From the NCBI GenBank assembly GCA_029945985.1, contig JAQSDP010000396.1, positions 1 to 24,247 of the forward strand: DNA of 24,247 bases. The letters are read 5' to 3'. This stretch comes from a bacterium (GTDB lineage: Bacteria; Acidobacteriota; Blastocatellia; Pyrinomonadales; Pyrinomonadaceae). Shown in pieces: positions 8,063 through 16,124 of this stretch; position 1 is the stretch's first letter, and the number at the start of each line of letters is the position of its first letter. Made by a program: the position numbers and the translations under genes. Below the pieces are notes generated by a model, which made no database searches, was not told where the DNA came from, and worked only from the letters and a program-made list of their open reading frames with translations.

Positions 8063-9454
8063 CTAGTCCGCTGACAATTCATAGTCGCCCGATTTCTTGA
8101 GTTTATAGCGTAATTGATCACGGGAGATGTCCAGGAGCCTGGCAGCTTGAGTCAGGTTCCCGCCTGTCCGTGTCATCGCTTGTCTTGCGAGTTCGGCCTC
8201 GACCGTCTTTAAAGGAACACCAATGTCGGGAAGTCTGATGCCTGTAGGATTTGGCCCATCGGAGCCTTGCGCATCGATCATGTCCGCTGGCAAATGAGCC
8301 ATCGTTACTATCTCTCCGTCTTCAAGGATGGAAGCCCGCTCGATCACGTTACGGAGTTCTCTGACATTGCCAGTCCATTTGTAGTTCTTGAACAACTTGG
8401 CCACCGCAGGCGCAAGCCCTTTAAGTTGCTTTCCGCGCCGCTTTAAGTTCGCCTTCTCGACAAAGTGCCGGGTGATAAGCAAAACGTCATCGCCCCGCTC
8501 CCGCAAGGGCGGAACGTCTATCTGAATGACGGATAACCTGAAATACAAGTCCAGGCGGAAGTTGCCCTCCGCACTTGCCCTTTTTAGATCTTTGTTCGAG
8601 GCAGCGATAATACGCACGTTCAGCGGAATATCCTTCAAGCCTCCGACGCGGCGAAAAGTACCCCCCTCTAAGACCCGCAGTAGTTTTGCTTGAAGTTGAA
8701 TCTCCAGTTCTCCGATCTCATCAAGGAAGATCGTTCCGCCCTGTGCCTGCTCGAAAAGCCCTTCCTTTCTCTGTTTCGCATCCGTGAATGCGCCCTTCTC
8801 ATAGCCAAAAAGTTCGGATTCGATCAAGTTTCCTGGTAGTGCTGCACAGTTGATCGCCAGGTAGGGAGCATTAGCGCGATCGGAACAATGGTGAATTGCC
8901 CGGGCGAAAAGGTCCTTTCCCGTCCCGGTCTCTCCGTGGAGGAGTATTGAGGTTACCTCGGAGACGGCAACCCTCTGGGCGAGGTCGATCATCTTCAGTA
9001 GACATTCCGACTGGCCGATGATCTCCGAGAAACTGAATTGACTCGCTTGTTCGCTTCTCGCCAGTTTTACCTGGCGTCTCAAAGTTCGAGTTTCGATCGC
9101 GTTCCTTAGGGTCACGCGCATTTCCTCAAGCCTTATGGGCTTGCTGATGAAGTCGTATGCTCCGCCCCGAAGCGCCGCGACCGTGTTCGGGACGTCCACA
9201 CTTCCTGTGATCATTATAACTATGGTTTCGGGGCTTTCTGTCTTGATCTCGGTGAGTACGTCCAAACCAGAGCCGTCGGGTAGGTCAATATCAAGGAGAA
9301 CAACGCGCGGTTCTTCGGAAGCTAGAGCCTGCTTCGCCTCAGCGACCGTTCCCGCTTCGAGTGATTCGTAATCCCACATGCGTAGGGCTTCTGCTAAAGC
9401 CATGCGGACGAACCGATCATCGTCTACGATAAGAATCTTCTCCCGAGAAGGCAT
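8063..9454 (-). CDS. Sigma-54-dependent response regulator (NtrC family)
   Basis: The 463-residue activator has three parts. The receiver domain (5-120) has Asp11/12, phospho-acceptor Asp55 in VVLLDIDLP and Lys105. The AAA+ domain (145-380) has Walker A GETGTGKD (174-181), the sigma-54 contact loop GAFTDA (221-226), Walker B TIFLDE (241-246) and the Arg-rich sensor region VPPLRERGDD. The C-terminal Fis-type helix-turn-helix covers about 430-455 (LTQAARLLDISRDQLRYKL). The contact loop carries Asp where GAFTGA has Gly, a variant seen in many functional members. It is the first gene of the kinase operon and divergent from the universal stress protein gene, whose promoter has sigma-54 character, so that gene is the obvious target. 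Confidence 0.93.
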   Translation of the reverse strand: MPSREKILIVDDDRFVRMALAEALRMWDYESLEAGTVAEAKQALASEEPRVVLLDIDLPDGSGLDVLTEIKTESPETIVIMITGSVDVPNTVAALRGGAYDFISKPIRLEEMRVTLRNAIETRTLRRQVKLARSEQASQFSFSEIIGQSECLLKMIDLAQRVAVSEVTSILLHGETGTGKDLFARAIHHCSDRANAPYLAINCAALPGNLIESELFGYEKGAFTDAKQRKEGLFEQAQGGTIFLDEIGELEIQLQAKLLRVLEGGTFRRVGGLKDIPLNVRIIAASNKDLKRASAEGNFRLDLYFRLSVIQIDVPPLRERGDDVLLITRHFVEKANLKRRGKQLKGLAPAVAKLFKNYKWTGNVRELRNVIERASILEDGEIVTMAHLPADMIDAQGSDGPNPTGIRLPDIGVPLKTVEAELARQAMTRTGGNLTQAARLLDISRDQLRYKLKKSGDYELSAD

Positions 9455-9527
9455 ATCTAATGTTTCTTGTTTAGAGCAACTCCAGATGCATTCTATACCG
9501 ATTTCGACGGGGATTCACGCAAAGAAC

Positions 9528-9543
9528 TGCGAAAAAGTTCGCA
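9528..9543. promoter_or_regulatory. Candidate upstream activator site (inverted repeat)
   Basis: TGCGAA-AAAG-TTCGCA is a perfect 6-bp inverted repeat with a 4-nt spacer. Its centre is about 95 nt upstream of the predicted sigma-54 transcription start, the usual distance for an enhancer bound by an NtrC-type dimer. It lies in the gap between the divergent regulator and stress-protein genes. Binding by the neighbouring regulator is inferred. Confidence 0.45.
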
Positions 9544-9602
9544 CCGCTTATGCCAGTGTCACGGTCTACTGTCGCGCAGGTGCAGAAAGTCGCTCATACC
9601 GA

Positions 9603-9619
9603 TTGGCACATCGCTTGCG
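9603..9619 (+). promoter_or_regulatory. Sigma-54 (-24/-12) promoter of the universal stress protein gene
   Basis: TTGGCACATCGCTTGCG matches the consensus TTGGCAC-N5-TTGC exactly, with GG at 9605-9606 and GC at 9617-9618 in the required register. The predicted start near 9630 leaves a leader of about 42 nt before ATG 9672, containing an AGGA about 11 nt from the start codon. The adjacent divergent gene encodes a sigma-54 activator, which makes a chance match unlikely. Confidence 0.8.
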
Positions 9620-9671
9620 GTTGGTTTGCAATGTGGTCTGACAGGAGCGCTCTCAAAGGACGCTCAAACAT

Positions 9672-10610
9672 ATGAAACTGCTAGTCGCTTATGACGGATC
9701 TGCGTGTTCGGAAGCGGCGCTGGACGATCTGGTGCTTGCGGGATTGCCGGAGTCTTCTGAAGCGTATGTGATCTCGATCGCCGAAGTTTGGCTTCCGATC
9801 GCGTCAAGTGAAACAGCGGCCACTGCGCGGGCAGACGTAGCAGGGGCGTCCCGCAACACATCCCTAAACAAGCCTGTCGAAGTTGGCAATAAGGTCATCG
9901 CGGAGGCAGAAGTACTTGCGAATCATGCCAAACGACGCATCCAGAGAATGTTTCCCAGTTGGTCTCCTACGTCGGAAGCAACCCACGGCTCTCCGGCACG
10001 TGCGATTCTTGAACGGGCCGCCGAAAGGGATACAGACCTGATCGTAGTCGGATCTCACGGGCGTTCCGCGATCAGCCGCCTTTTTCTCGGGAGCATCTCT
10101 CAAAAAGTCCTTACCGAAGCCAAGTGTTGCGTGAGAGTAGCTCGTGGGCGAATCGAGATCGATCCGACTCCGACCCGATTGATCATCGGTTTCGACGGGT
10201 CGAAGGGGGCGCAGGCCGCCGTTTCGGCCGTGGCTAGAAGATCATGGCGCCAGGGAACGGAAATACGCGTCATCGTCGCAACGAGTGAGGTCTCTCCTCC
10301 TACCATTACGCGGTTTGTGCCCCCTGCAGCCTGCAAAGCGCCTGAGATCAGCAGTCTCGAACGCGACTCGATCGAGAAACTTGCAGTCTGGTCACTTGAC
10401 GCTCTTCACGCGAAAAATGTGTCAGCGACCCTGCATCTGTATTCCGGAAACCCTAAAGAGATCATCGTCGAGGAAGCAAAAAACTGGAATGCCGATTGTA
10501 TCTTCCTTGGAGCAAATTCGTTTGGAAGTGAAGGGGACTCTTTCGCCTTAGGAAGTACGGCTGCCGCGGTTGCCGCAAGGGCGACATGCTCAGTCGAAGT
10601 GGTCCGATAA
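9672..10610 (+). CDS. Universal stress protein with two tandem Usp domains
   Basis: The 312 residues form two UspA folds. Domain 1 (1-157) begins KLLVAYDGSACSEAAL and ends with the nucleotide-binding pattern G-x2-G-x9-GS (GSHGRSAISRLFLGSIS, 127-143) followed by VLTEAKCCVRVAR. Domain 2 (about 168-312) begins RLIIGFDGSKGAQAA; its corresponding loop (GANSFGSEGDSFALGST) is degenerate, so only domain 1 clearly keeps the ATP-binding motif. Usp proteins are cytoplasmic stress-survival proteins induced by starvation, hypoxia or oxidants. The sigma-54 promoter and the divergent two-component operon suggest that this pair switches it on. No partner gene follows; the next gene is convergent. Confidence 0.9.
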   Translation: MKLLVAYDGSACSEAALDDLVLAGLPESSEAYVISIAEVWLPIASSETAATARADVAGASRNTSLNKPVEVGNKVIAEAEVLANHAKRRIQRMFPSWSPTSEATHGSPARAILERAAERDTDLIVVGSHGRSAISRLFLGSISQKVLTEAKCCVRVARGRIEIDPTPTRLIIGFDGSKGAQAAVSAVARRSWRQGTEIRVIVATSEVSPPTITRFVPPAACKAPEISSLERDSIEKLAVWSLDALHAKNVSATLHLYSGNPKEIIVEEAKNWNADCIFLGANSFGSEGDSFALGSTAAAVAARATCSVEVVR

Positions 10611-10856
10611 ACACGCGAGGGCAGGGAACGCGAGCGACGAACTTTTCTCCAGGCTATTCTCCTTTCGATCTGCACCCAGTCGTGTGAGGCCGTAACCTAA
10701 CGAACATCTATTGAGAGTTAAACCAGCGCTTTCGTCAGTATTCTTACCTGTATAAGTCTCCGACCTGCCTCGGAGGCGGGCGAAACATATTGACAGAGTC
10801 AAAGGTGAAGCTCATCATTAGGTTGAGTTTTGCCGCAAATTGTTCAGGGGGTCGCT

Positions 10857-12377
10857 TCAGCGGGCCTTTAACCACGCCGCCCTCAGGAGAAAGCTCCCGT
10901 TCGTTACAATTCGGTCGCCGACTTGTAAACCTACTTGAACGACGCGTCGGCCGTCCACTTCGGGGCCGAGTCGGACGGAGCGGAGTGCGAACACGACCGG
11001 ATCGTCGGTAGGTACGAAGACGACGTCCTGATCGTTGATCCTTTGCACCGCGGACGCGGGAATCACGGGAGACGTGCGCTCCGCGTCGCCGAGCGCCCCG
11101 AAGGCCGCCTTAACATACATTCCGATCTTCAGTGCCTGACCGGGGTTGGCTAACTCGATGCGAACCTTTCCAGTCCGAGTAGCATTGTCGAATTGAGGAT
11201 CAATATAGGTTATCTGCCCGCGAAAGATGTTCTCGGGAAACGCGTCGGATGTAACACTTGCTCCGGTGCCGACTCGCAGTCGGGCAACGTCACGCTCGAA
11301 GACCTGGGCAATGACCCAAACGCTCGATAGATCAGTGATCCGCAAAAGCTCCTTGCTCGCGTCAACCACCTCACCCGCATTTACCGCCCGGCCCGTGACT
11401 GTCCCGGCGATGGGCGCGGGAACCAGAAGTTCCGAACTGATCTGCGACGCCGAGCGGAGCGAGTCAACTCTGGCGGACGGCATTCCGTAAAGGATCAACC
11501 TCTGCCGGGTCGAGGCAAGTTCTGTCTCGGCCGTGCGAAGTTTATTGAGCGACTCCTCGCTTGCCGCCCGAACTTCGGGACTGATAGGCAGTAACCGTTG
11601 TGCACGCGCTTCACGCTGCCGAGCCTCTTCCAGTTCGGCTTCCGCCGTTCGAAGCTTGGTCGTGTCCTGCTCGAGTTCCTCGCGGCTGGCCGCGCCGATT
11701 CGGATCAGCCGCGACGTCCGTTCATATCGATTTCGGAATTCCGCGAGGGCCGCCTCGGCTGCTTTTCGCTGCCGGGAAGCCTGCTCCAACTCTCCTCGGC
11801 CCGGTTGGTTTATCTCGACAAGACGCAGCGAACGTTCGTAGTTACGGCGTGCATTCTCGACCTCCGTTCTCAAAGCAATGTATCGGGATTGGGTCTGAGC
11901 AAACTCATCGCTGAATATGACCGCAATGGTCTGGCCTGCCCGAACGCTCTCGCCGAGTTCCGGCAGACCCCTACGCACGATGCCGCCCACCAATGACACG
12001 GCCGGCGTTTGTTTGTATGCGTTAGCTTCGACGACTCCGGTCGCCGCGACGGTTTCGCTCTCGGCCGAGAGCTGCTCGCCGACGGTTTCGATGGCCAGTC
12101 CGGAATTTTCGACCTCTATTGCTGAGAGCGTGATCGTTTGGCCAACAAAATTTTCGGCATTCGAGTCGGACGTGTCTGACATAGACATCGTCGGCGCGGG
12201 AACAGGTCGGCCGGCTTCGCCCGATCCAGCGAAATACCAGATGAGCAACGCGATCACGGCGATCGAGGCCACACCCGCACCGACCGCGGCGATCATCATC
12301 TTTCGCTTTCGAGCGCTTATTCTCTGCTCGGCGTCGACCTTCCCAATCTCTGCTTTCGGGGATGTATTCTCTTCCAT
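10857..12377 (-). CDS. cusB: RND efflux periplasmic adaptor (CusB/CzcB family)
   Basis: This membrane fusion protein links CusA to the outer membrane channel. It has a cytoplasmic N-terminus, a membrane anchor at about 28-50, a short Met-containing segment (TMSMSD, 63-68) where CusB proteins have metal-binding methionines, and a first lipoyl half near 125-160. A long Glu/Arg/Ala-rich coiled-coil hairpin follows (about 160-310), then the second lipoyl half (LLVPAPIAGTVTGRAVNAGE), a beta-barrel starting at LLRITDLSSVWVIAQVFE and a membrane-proximal domain. At 506 residues it is longer than E. coli CusB, mainly in the hairpin. It is the last gene of the copper operon, 2 nt after copCD. Its place at the 3' end, away from cusA, is unusual but not rare. 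Confidence 0.88.
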   Translation of the reverse strand: MEENTSPKAEIGKVDAEQRISARKRKMMIAAVGAGVASIAVIALLIWYFAGSGEAGRPVPAPTMSMSDTSDSNAENFVGQTITLSAIEVENSGLAIETVGEQLSAESETVAATGVVEANAYKQTPAVSLVGGIVRRGLPELGESVRAGQTIAVIFSDEFAQTQSRYIALRTEVENARRNYERSLRLVEINQPGRGELEQASRQRKAAEAALAEFRNRYERTSRLIRIGAASREELEQDTTKLRTAEAELEEARQREARAQRLLPISPEVRAASEESLNKLRTAETELASTRQRLILYGMPSARVDSLRSASQISSELLVPAPIAGTVTGRAVNAGEVVDASKELLRITDLSSVWVIAQVFERDVARLRVGTGASVTSDAFPENIFRGQITYIDPQFDNATRTGKVRIELANPGQALKIGMYVKAAFGALGDAERTSPVIPASAVQRINDQDVVFVPTDDPVVFALRSVRLGPEVDGRRVVQVGLQVGDRIVTNGSFLLRAAWLKAR

Positions 12378-12379
12378 TC

Positions 12380-13789
12380 TTATTTGGCCTCCTGAGCGGC
12401 CGGCGTTTCGCTGGCGGAGATCGGCTTGTGTTCGCGGGCCGGCGGGAGAAAGGCGAGTATCGCTGCCAACAAGAGAACGATCATCGCGAGTAGTACTTCG
12501 AGTCTCACACTATTGAACAGCCGCCTCTCACCTGCGTCGGCGCCAGCGTCGGATTTGGCGAAGAGCCGAGGTCGAAGTACGAAGGCGTTGATGCCGCCGA
12601 GTACGATCATCACGCCTGATATTGCAACTTTCGCCACCAGCACAAGCCCGTATGTGGTCCCCACAAGTGCGGAAGGACTCTCGACGTGAATCCAAGTGTT
12701 GTATAAACCGGTGATCGCGAGCAGGACGGTAGCAGGGATCGCAATATTCGTGAATCGCCTTGTGATCGCAGACAGCGACTCTTGAGCGGCTTGGCGATCA
12801 GCTTCCCCGAGAGCTGATGCGATCGCGAAGGCGAGCACGCCGAGTCCCCCGATCCACATCGAGCCTGCGACCAAATGTAGCCAGTCGGAAATGATCGCAA
12901 GACTGTATTCGTCCCACGCGGCGCGCGCGTGACCGGAGATGCTCGGGCCGAGCAGCGCCGCGAGAGTCAAGCCGAACGCGAACCACAGGACGACTTTACG
13001 CGGAGCCTCCTTCCGTATGCTCGAAAGAATCAGCAATACGAACGCGACAATTGCGGTGAGTAGCTGCAGCAGCCAAGACGGACCGAAACTCGTTTCACTT
13101 AGGACTGACATCCCCTGCGATATTCCGAACGAGCCGGTCAACATCTGCGTTTGCAGCACTAGCGCCGCGAACAGTCCCGCGATCGTAAAAAATGCCGCTG
13201 CGGCGAAGATCCACATGAGCCGGGCGTCGAGTGTTTCAGATCGTGCCGCGCTGCCTAGTACAAATAGTCGAAAGCCGAGGCCACCGGTCAGCGTCATCAT
13301 CCCGATATAGATCAGCCATCGGACGAGGCTTTGGGGCCAGTTGATCGACGGAGCCGCCTGATGGTCCGAGTGGTCCATGCCGCCATGATCGACGTCGGCT
13401 GCACCCGCCTGGACCGCTTGCGATTCATTCCCAACCGTGAATTCGAAGTTTCCGTCGATGATATGATCGTCTGCGGAAAGGGCCCGCCACTCCACCCGAT
13501 ATGATCCGGGTAGGAGTTCGGGTAACGATACGGAGATGAGCTTCCCTTGATCGGACTCAACTATCGCGCCGACGAAGATCGAGACTCCTGAAGCATCTTT
13601 GACTGCGATCGAACTCATCTTCGATTGAACTCTGACGCTAAACTGGAGGGAGATCGATGGCGGTGACGTAGTCAATGTCTCGCCTGCTGATGGCGTCGAG
13701 GAAACAAGCTTCGCGTGGGCAAGCGACGTCGATACGGCGAGAAAGATCGCCGCGACTACTAAGACCAAATTTGCAGTTCTTCTTATCAT
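12380..13789 (-). CDS. CopC-CopD fusion, copper-binding and copper transport membrane protein
   Basis: A signal peptide (1-24) is followed by a CopC domain (25-120). His25 would be the mature N-terminal ligand (AHAKLVSSTP), and the C-terminal copper motif SADDHIIDGNFEF supplies Asp107/108 and His109, the classic CopC Cu(II) site. A His/Asp-rich linker (DVDHGGMDHSDHQ, 132-144) leads to a CopD-type domain with about eight membrane segments (155-460). CopC hands copper to CopD, which is thought to move it across the inner membrane; YcnJ of Bacillus has the same fused layout. It overlaps the upstream cusC by 4 nt (ATGA) and precedes cusB by 2 nt, so it is fully embedded in the efflux operon. Import and export functions therefore sit in one transcript. 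Confidence 0.88.
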   Translation of the reverse strand: MIRRTANLVLVVAAIFLAVSTSLAHAKLVSSTPSAGETLTTSPPSISLQFSVRVQSKMSSIAVKDASGVSIFVGAIVESDQGKLISVSLPELLPGSYRVEWRALSADDHIIDGNFEFTVGNESQAVQAGAADVDHGGMDHSDHQAAPSINWPQSLVRWLIYIGMMTLTGGLGFRLFVLGSAARSETLDARLMWIFAAAAFFTIAGLFAALVLQTQMLTGSFGISQGMSVLSETSFGPSWLLQLLTAIVAFVLLILSSIRKEAPRKVVLWFAFGLTLAALLGPSISGHARAAWDEYSLAIISDWLHLVAGSMWIGGLGVLAFAIASALGEADRQAAQESLSAITRRFTNIAIPATVLLAITGLYNTWIHVESPSALVGTTYGLVLVAKVAISGVMIVLGGINAFVLRPRLFAKSDAGADAGERRLFNSVRLEVLLAMIVLLLAAILAFLPPAREHKPISASETPAAQEAK

Positions 13790-15132
13790 CTCAAAGCAGC
13801 ATCGTTCGTCGCTTTCAGTATCTCAACCATCGCCAGATACGCTTCGAGTTGGGCATCGATGAACCCGTTCTCTGTCTCGATATATCGATGGTGTTCCGCT
13901 ATGTAATCAAGCAGCGTCTTTGAACCAAGTTCGTATGTCTGACGGACGACCTCAGCGTTATCCGCCGCCCGATCGCGAACTCCGACACGATAGATCTCCA
14001 TCGCTCGAAAGGCTCGGTTATAACGGGCGTAGGCAACGGCAACCTCGCGGCGGATAGTGAGTTCGCCGAACTCCCGACGGTTCCGTGCCGCCTGTTCTTC
14101 AAGCAGCGAGGCCGCTATTAGTCCCTGATTCCTGTTTCTCACAGGGAGGTTCAAGCGCACTCCGAACGTGAAAAAATTCATTCTCTGCTCGATCGGTAGA
14201 AGTGCTCCGGACACTTCGTCGACGCCGAGCAGTGGAAAGCCGCTTTGCATTCGCTGATACCCGAGCATAACGTCGGCATCGATGCGGCCCTCGCTTCGTG
14301 CCTGTCCGACTCGAGCCCCGGCAAGTTTCTCAACCGCGATCGCTCCCAATAGGTCCGGCCTTGTTTGCAGGGCCGCCTGTTCCGCACCGATCTGCGGAGG
14401 CAGCGTTCGAGCGAGGGTGTTGAGGTCTCCCTTAAGGACGAGGGGCTCCTCAGGACCCATCCCAACCAAGTTTCTCAGCTCAAAGAGTCGTACTTCCGCC
14501 GCCCCTTCGTTTGTTTCGCGAACTGCTCTGATCCGGTTCAACTCGACAAACTCCTGGCTTTCTTCGAGCGGAGGCGTGCGTCCCTCCGCAACTCGAGCCG
14601 AGACAAGCTGAACGTTTTCTTCCGCCATCGCGAGGATATCCTCACTGAACTTTAACTTTAATATGGCGGCAAGGGCCTCGCCGAACTTCGTACGGACTTC
14701 AGCCGCCAGTTGCCTTTCGCGTTCAGCGAGTGCCTGCCGCCGGATCTCAAGTTCCTTCTCAGCGACATTAATTCGGGCAGCCCGGCGGCCTCCGAGTTCG
14801 AGTGGTAATGCACCTTGCACCATCACGCTGTTATCGCCCATGCCGCCGATCTGGCGCGTTCCGCTGACCTCGAGGCTCGGGTTTGACCGGAGTCGCGCCT
14901 GGCGAATAAGTGCTTCGCCCGCTTCCGACTCCTTACGCATCGCGAGTACTTCGAGATTGTTTGCAAGGGCTGCCTTTACTAGATCGTCGACAGATCGCCC
15001 GTCTCTTTCATTCAGGTACTTTGCGTAAGATAGAGCTGTGTTAGCCGCCGGCGGTTGCGCGCTAAGAACCGCCGCTGCCGCAACCAGAACCACGGACGCA
15101 GATATCCCGAACATGAGGGAACGAAGCTTCAT
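13786..15132 (-). CDS. cusC: TolC/CusC-family outer membrane efflux protein
   Basis: The 448-residue protein has a signal peptide (about 1-25, LSAQ cleavage region) and two long helical repeats rich in Ala, Glu and Arg, each with the outer membrane factor pattern (for example RSNPSLEVSGTRQ, and LNLPVRNRNQGLI before the last helices). No lipobox is visible, unlike E. coli CusC. As the outer membrane channel it would complete the CusCBA export pathway from periplasm to outside. The start is set by AGAGAA just before ATG 15132 and the signal peptide. Only 4 nt separate it from the cupredoxin gene upstream and it overlaps copCD downstream. The gene name is by context; the family assignment is firm. 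Confidence 0.87.
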   Translation of the reverse strand: MKLRSLMFGISASVVLVAAAAVLSAQPPAANTALSYAKYLNERDGRSVDDLVKAALANNLEVLAMRKESEAGEALIRQARLRSNPSLEVSGTRQIGGMGDNSVMVQGALPLELGGRRAARINVAEKELEIRRQALAERERQLAAEVRTKFGEALAAILKLKFSEDILAMAEENVQLVSARVAEGRTPPLEESQEFVELNRIRAVRETNEGAAEVRLFELRNLVGMGPEEPLVLKGDLNTLARTLPPQIGAEQAALQTRPDLLGAIAVEKLAGARVGQARSEGRIDADVMLGYQRMQSGFPLLGVDEVSGALLPIEQRMNFFTFGVRLNLPVRNRNQGLIAASLLEEQAARNRREFGELTIRREVAVAYARYNRAFRAMEIYRVGVRDRAADNAEVVRQTYELGSKTLLDYIAEHHRYIETENGFIDAQLEAYLAMVEILKATNDAALR

Positions 15133-15136
15133 TTCT

Positions 15137-15526
15137 CTATGAAACGATGAGCTTGCCCCGGTGCATATTCATTCCGCAGGTAAAGGCAAATTCACCGGCC
15201 TTCCGAGGTGTGAAGCTAACGGTAACCGCCTGATTGAGCGGAAGCTCGCGACGAATGCCATACTCGGCAAACACGACCTCGGTCGCACATGTCGCGTCAG
15301 TTGTTCGAAGAAAAGTCACCTTTGCCGGCACCCCGCGTTTTAGCCGAATGCTGGCCGGATCGTAACCATAGTTTCCGATCACTACCTTCGCCGACTGACT
15401 TCGCGCAGACTTTCGACTCTGGGCGTCGGCGCCATGCGGGGCTAGGAAAGCCGCAGCCAGCACGGCCATCGAAATCGTCGTTCGCAGTAATTTTATTCCT
15501 GTGTAGTGTTTCATATGTGTATTCAT
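15137..15526 (-). CDS. Exported cupredoxin-like copper protein
   Basis: The 129 residues consist of a signal peptide (about 1-35, ending GADAQ) and a single cupredoxin-like beta-sandwich (about 46-129). The motif TFLRTTDATCATEVVF gives Cys80, and the C-terminal loop FTCGMNMHRGKL gives Cys117, Met119, Met121 and His122 as likely copper ligands. This Cys/Met-rich pattern, with Cys80 where blue copper proteins carry their first His, is found in cupredoxin domains next to copper ATPases and CusA. It suggests soft Cu(I) or Ag(I) binding rather than electron transfer. It probably buffers or delivers copper in the periplasm for the Cus pump. It lies 19 nt after the cusA 3' part and 4 nt before cusC. 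Confidence 0.82.
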   Translation of the reverse strand: MNTHMKHYTGIKLLRTTISMAVLAAAFLAPHGADAQSRKSARSQSAKVVIGNYGYDPASIRLKRGVPAKVTFLRTTDATCATEVVFAEYGIRRELPLNQAVTVSFTPRKAGEFAFTCGMNMHRGKLIVS

Positions 15527-15545
15527 TTTCTAACGCTAAGCTGTC

Positions 15546-16088
15546 TTAATCCGCCGGGTGCGATGCGCGTGCTTCTCTCTTAAGTTCCCAAAGCCGGATC
15601 CAATAAAAGATAACGGGCGTAACGATGAGAACATGCACCAGACTTGAGAGCATTCCGCCAAAAACCGGAGCCGCCAGCGGCCGCATCACCTCCGAGCCCG
15701 CTCCCGTGCTCCACATGATCGGCAACAGGCCCGCAATGATCGTTGTCACGGTCATTACCTTTGGACGCAGCCGAAGCAACGCCCCCTCGGTAACAGCTTC
15801 TAAAAGCGTTTCGCGATCCAGCGTTCCCAAGTCTTCCTGCTTTCGCTTTAGCGCCTCTTCGAGATACACGACCATAACGATCGTTGTCTGCACGGCGGCA
15901 CCGAACAATGCGATAAATCCGACCCAGACAGCCACTGAGAAGTTGTACTGGAGCAGCCAGATAAGGTAGAAGCCCCCGGTCAGGGCAAACGGTACTGCAA
16001 GAAGTATGTGAGCCGCTTCGATGAACGAGTTGTAGGTCAGATAGAGCGTCGCGAAAATGATGAGGATCACGATCGGAACGACGATCAT
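15546..16088 (-). CDS. cusA: CusA, C-terminal part (downstream of the in-frame stop)
   Basis: The 180 residues are the last membrane bundle of an RND pump: four hydrophobic segments (MIVVPIVILIIFATLYLTY, AHILLAVPFALTGGFYLI, VWVGFIALFGAAVQTTIVMV, and a C-terminal pair around VMTVTTIIAGLLP and LIVTPVIFYWI). It is in the same frame as the large upstream part (16122-18680). The 33 nt between the amber codon and this ATG still encode the family-typical YENQQRARARL. It is therefore the missing end of CusA rather than a separate gene. ATG 16088 is simply the first methionine after the stop and has no convincing ribosome binding site. Whether this piece is translated on its own is doubtful. Confidence 0.85.
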   Translation of the reverse strand: MIVVPIVILIIFATLYLTYNSFIEAAHILLAVPFALTGGFYLIWLLQYNFSVAVWVGFIALFGAAVQTTIVMVVYLEEALKRKQEDLGTLDRETLLEAVTEGALLRLRPKVMTVTTIIAGLLPIMWSTGAGSEVMRPLAAPVFGGMLSSLVHVLIVTPVIFYWIRLWELKREARASHPAD

Positions 16089-16121
16089 TAGTCGGGCACG
16101 CGCACGCTGTTGGTTCTCATA

Positions 16122-16124
16122 CTA
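16122..16124 (-). other. cusA: In-frame amber (TAG) codon interrupting cusA
   Basis: Minus-strand reading across this point gives Y-F-A-W-S-G-TAG-Y-E-N-Q-Q-R-A-R-A-R-L-M. Intact CusA proteins have a Gln at this place (SGQYENQQRA), so TAG is one C-to-T change from CAG. Without it the gene would encode 1,044 residues, the normal CusA length (about 1,045). Confidence 0.9.

Noticed and set aside
10764..10780. CCTGCC-TCGGA-GGCGGG hairpin between the convergent stress-protein and cusB genes as a terminator
   Set aside because: The stem is only 6 bp with a G-T pair and no T-tract on either strand. I see no better terminator in 10611-10856.
15546..16088. An independent small RND-type membrane protein gene
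   Set aside because: The sequence continues CusA in the same frame immediately after a lone TAG, and its ATG lacks a ribosome binding site.
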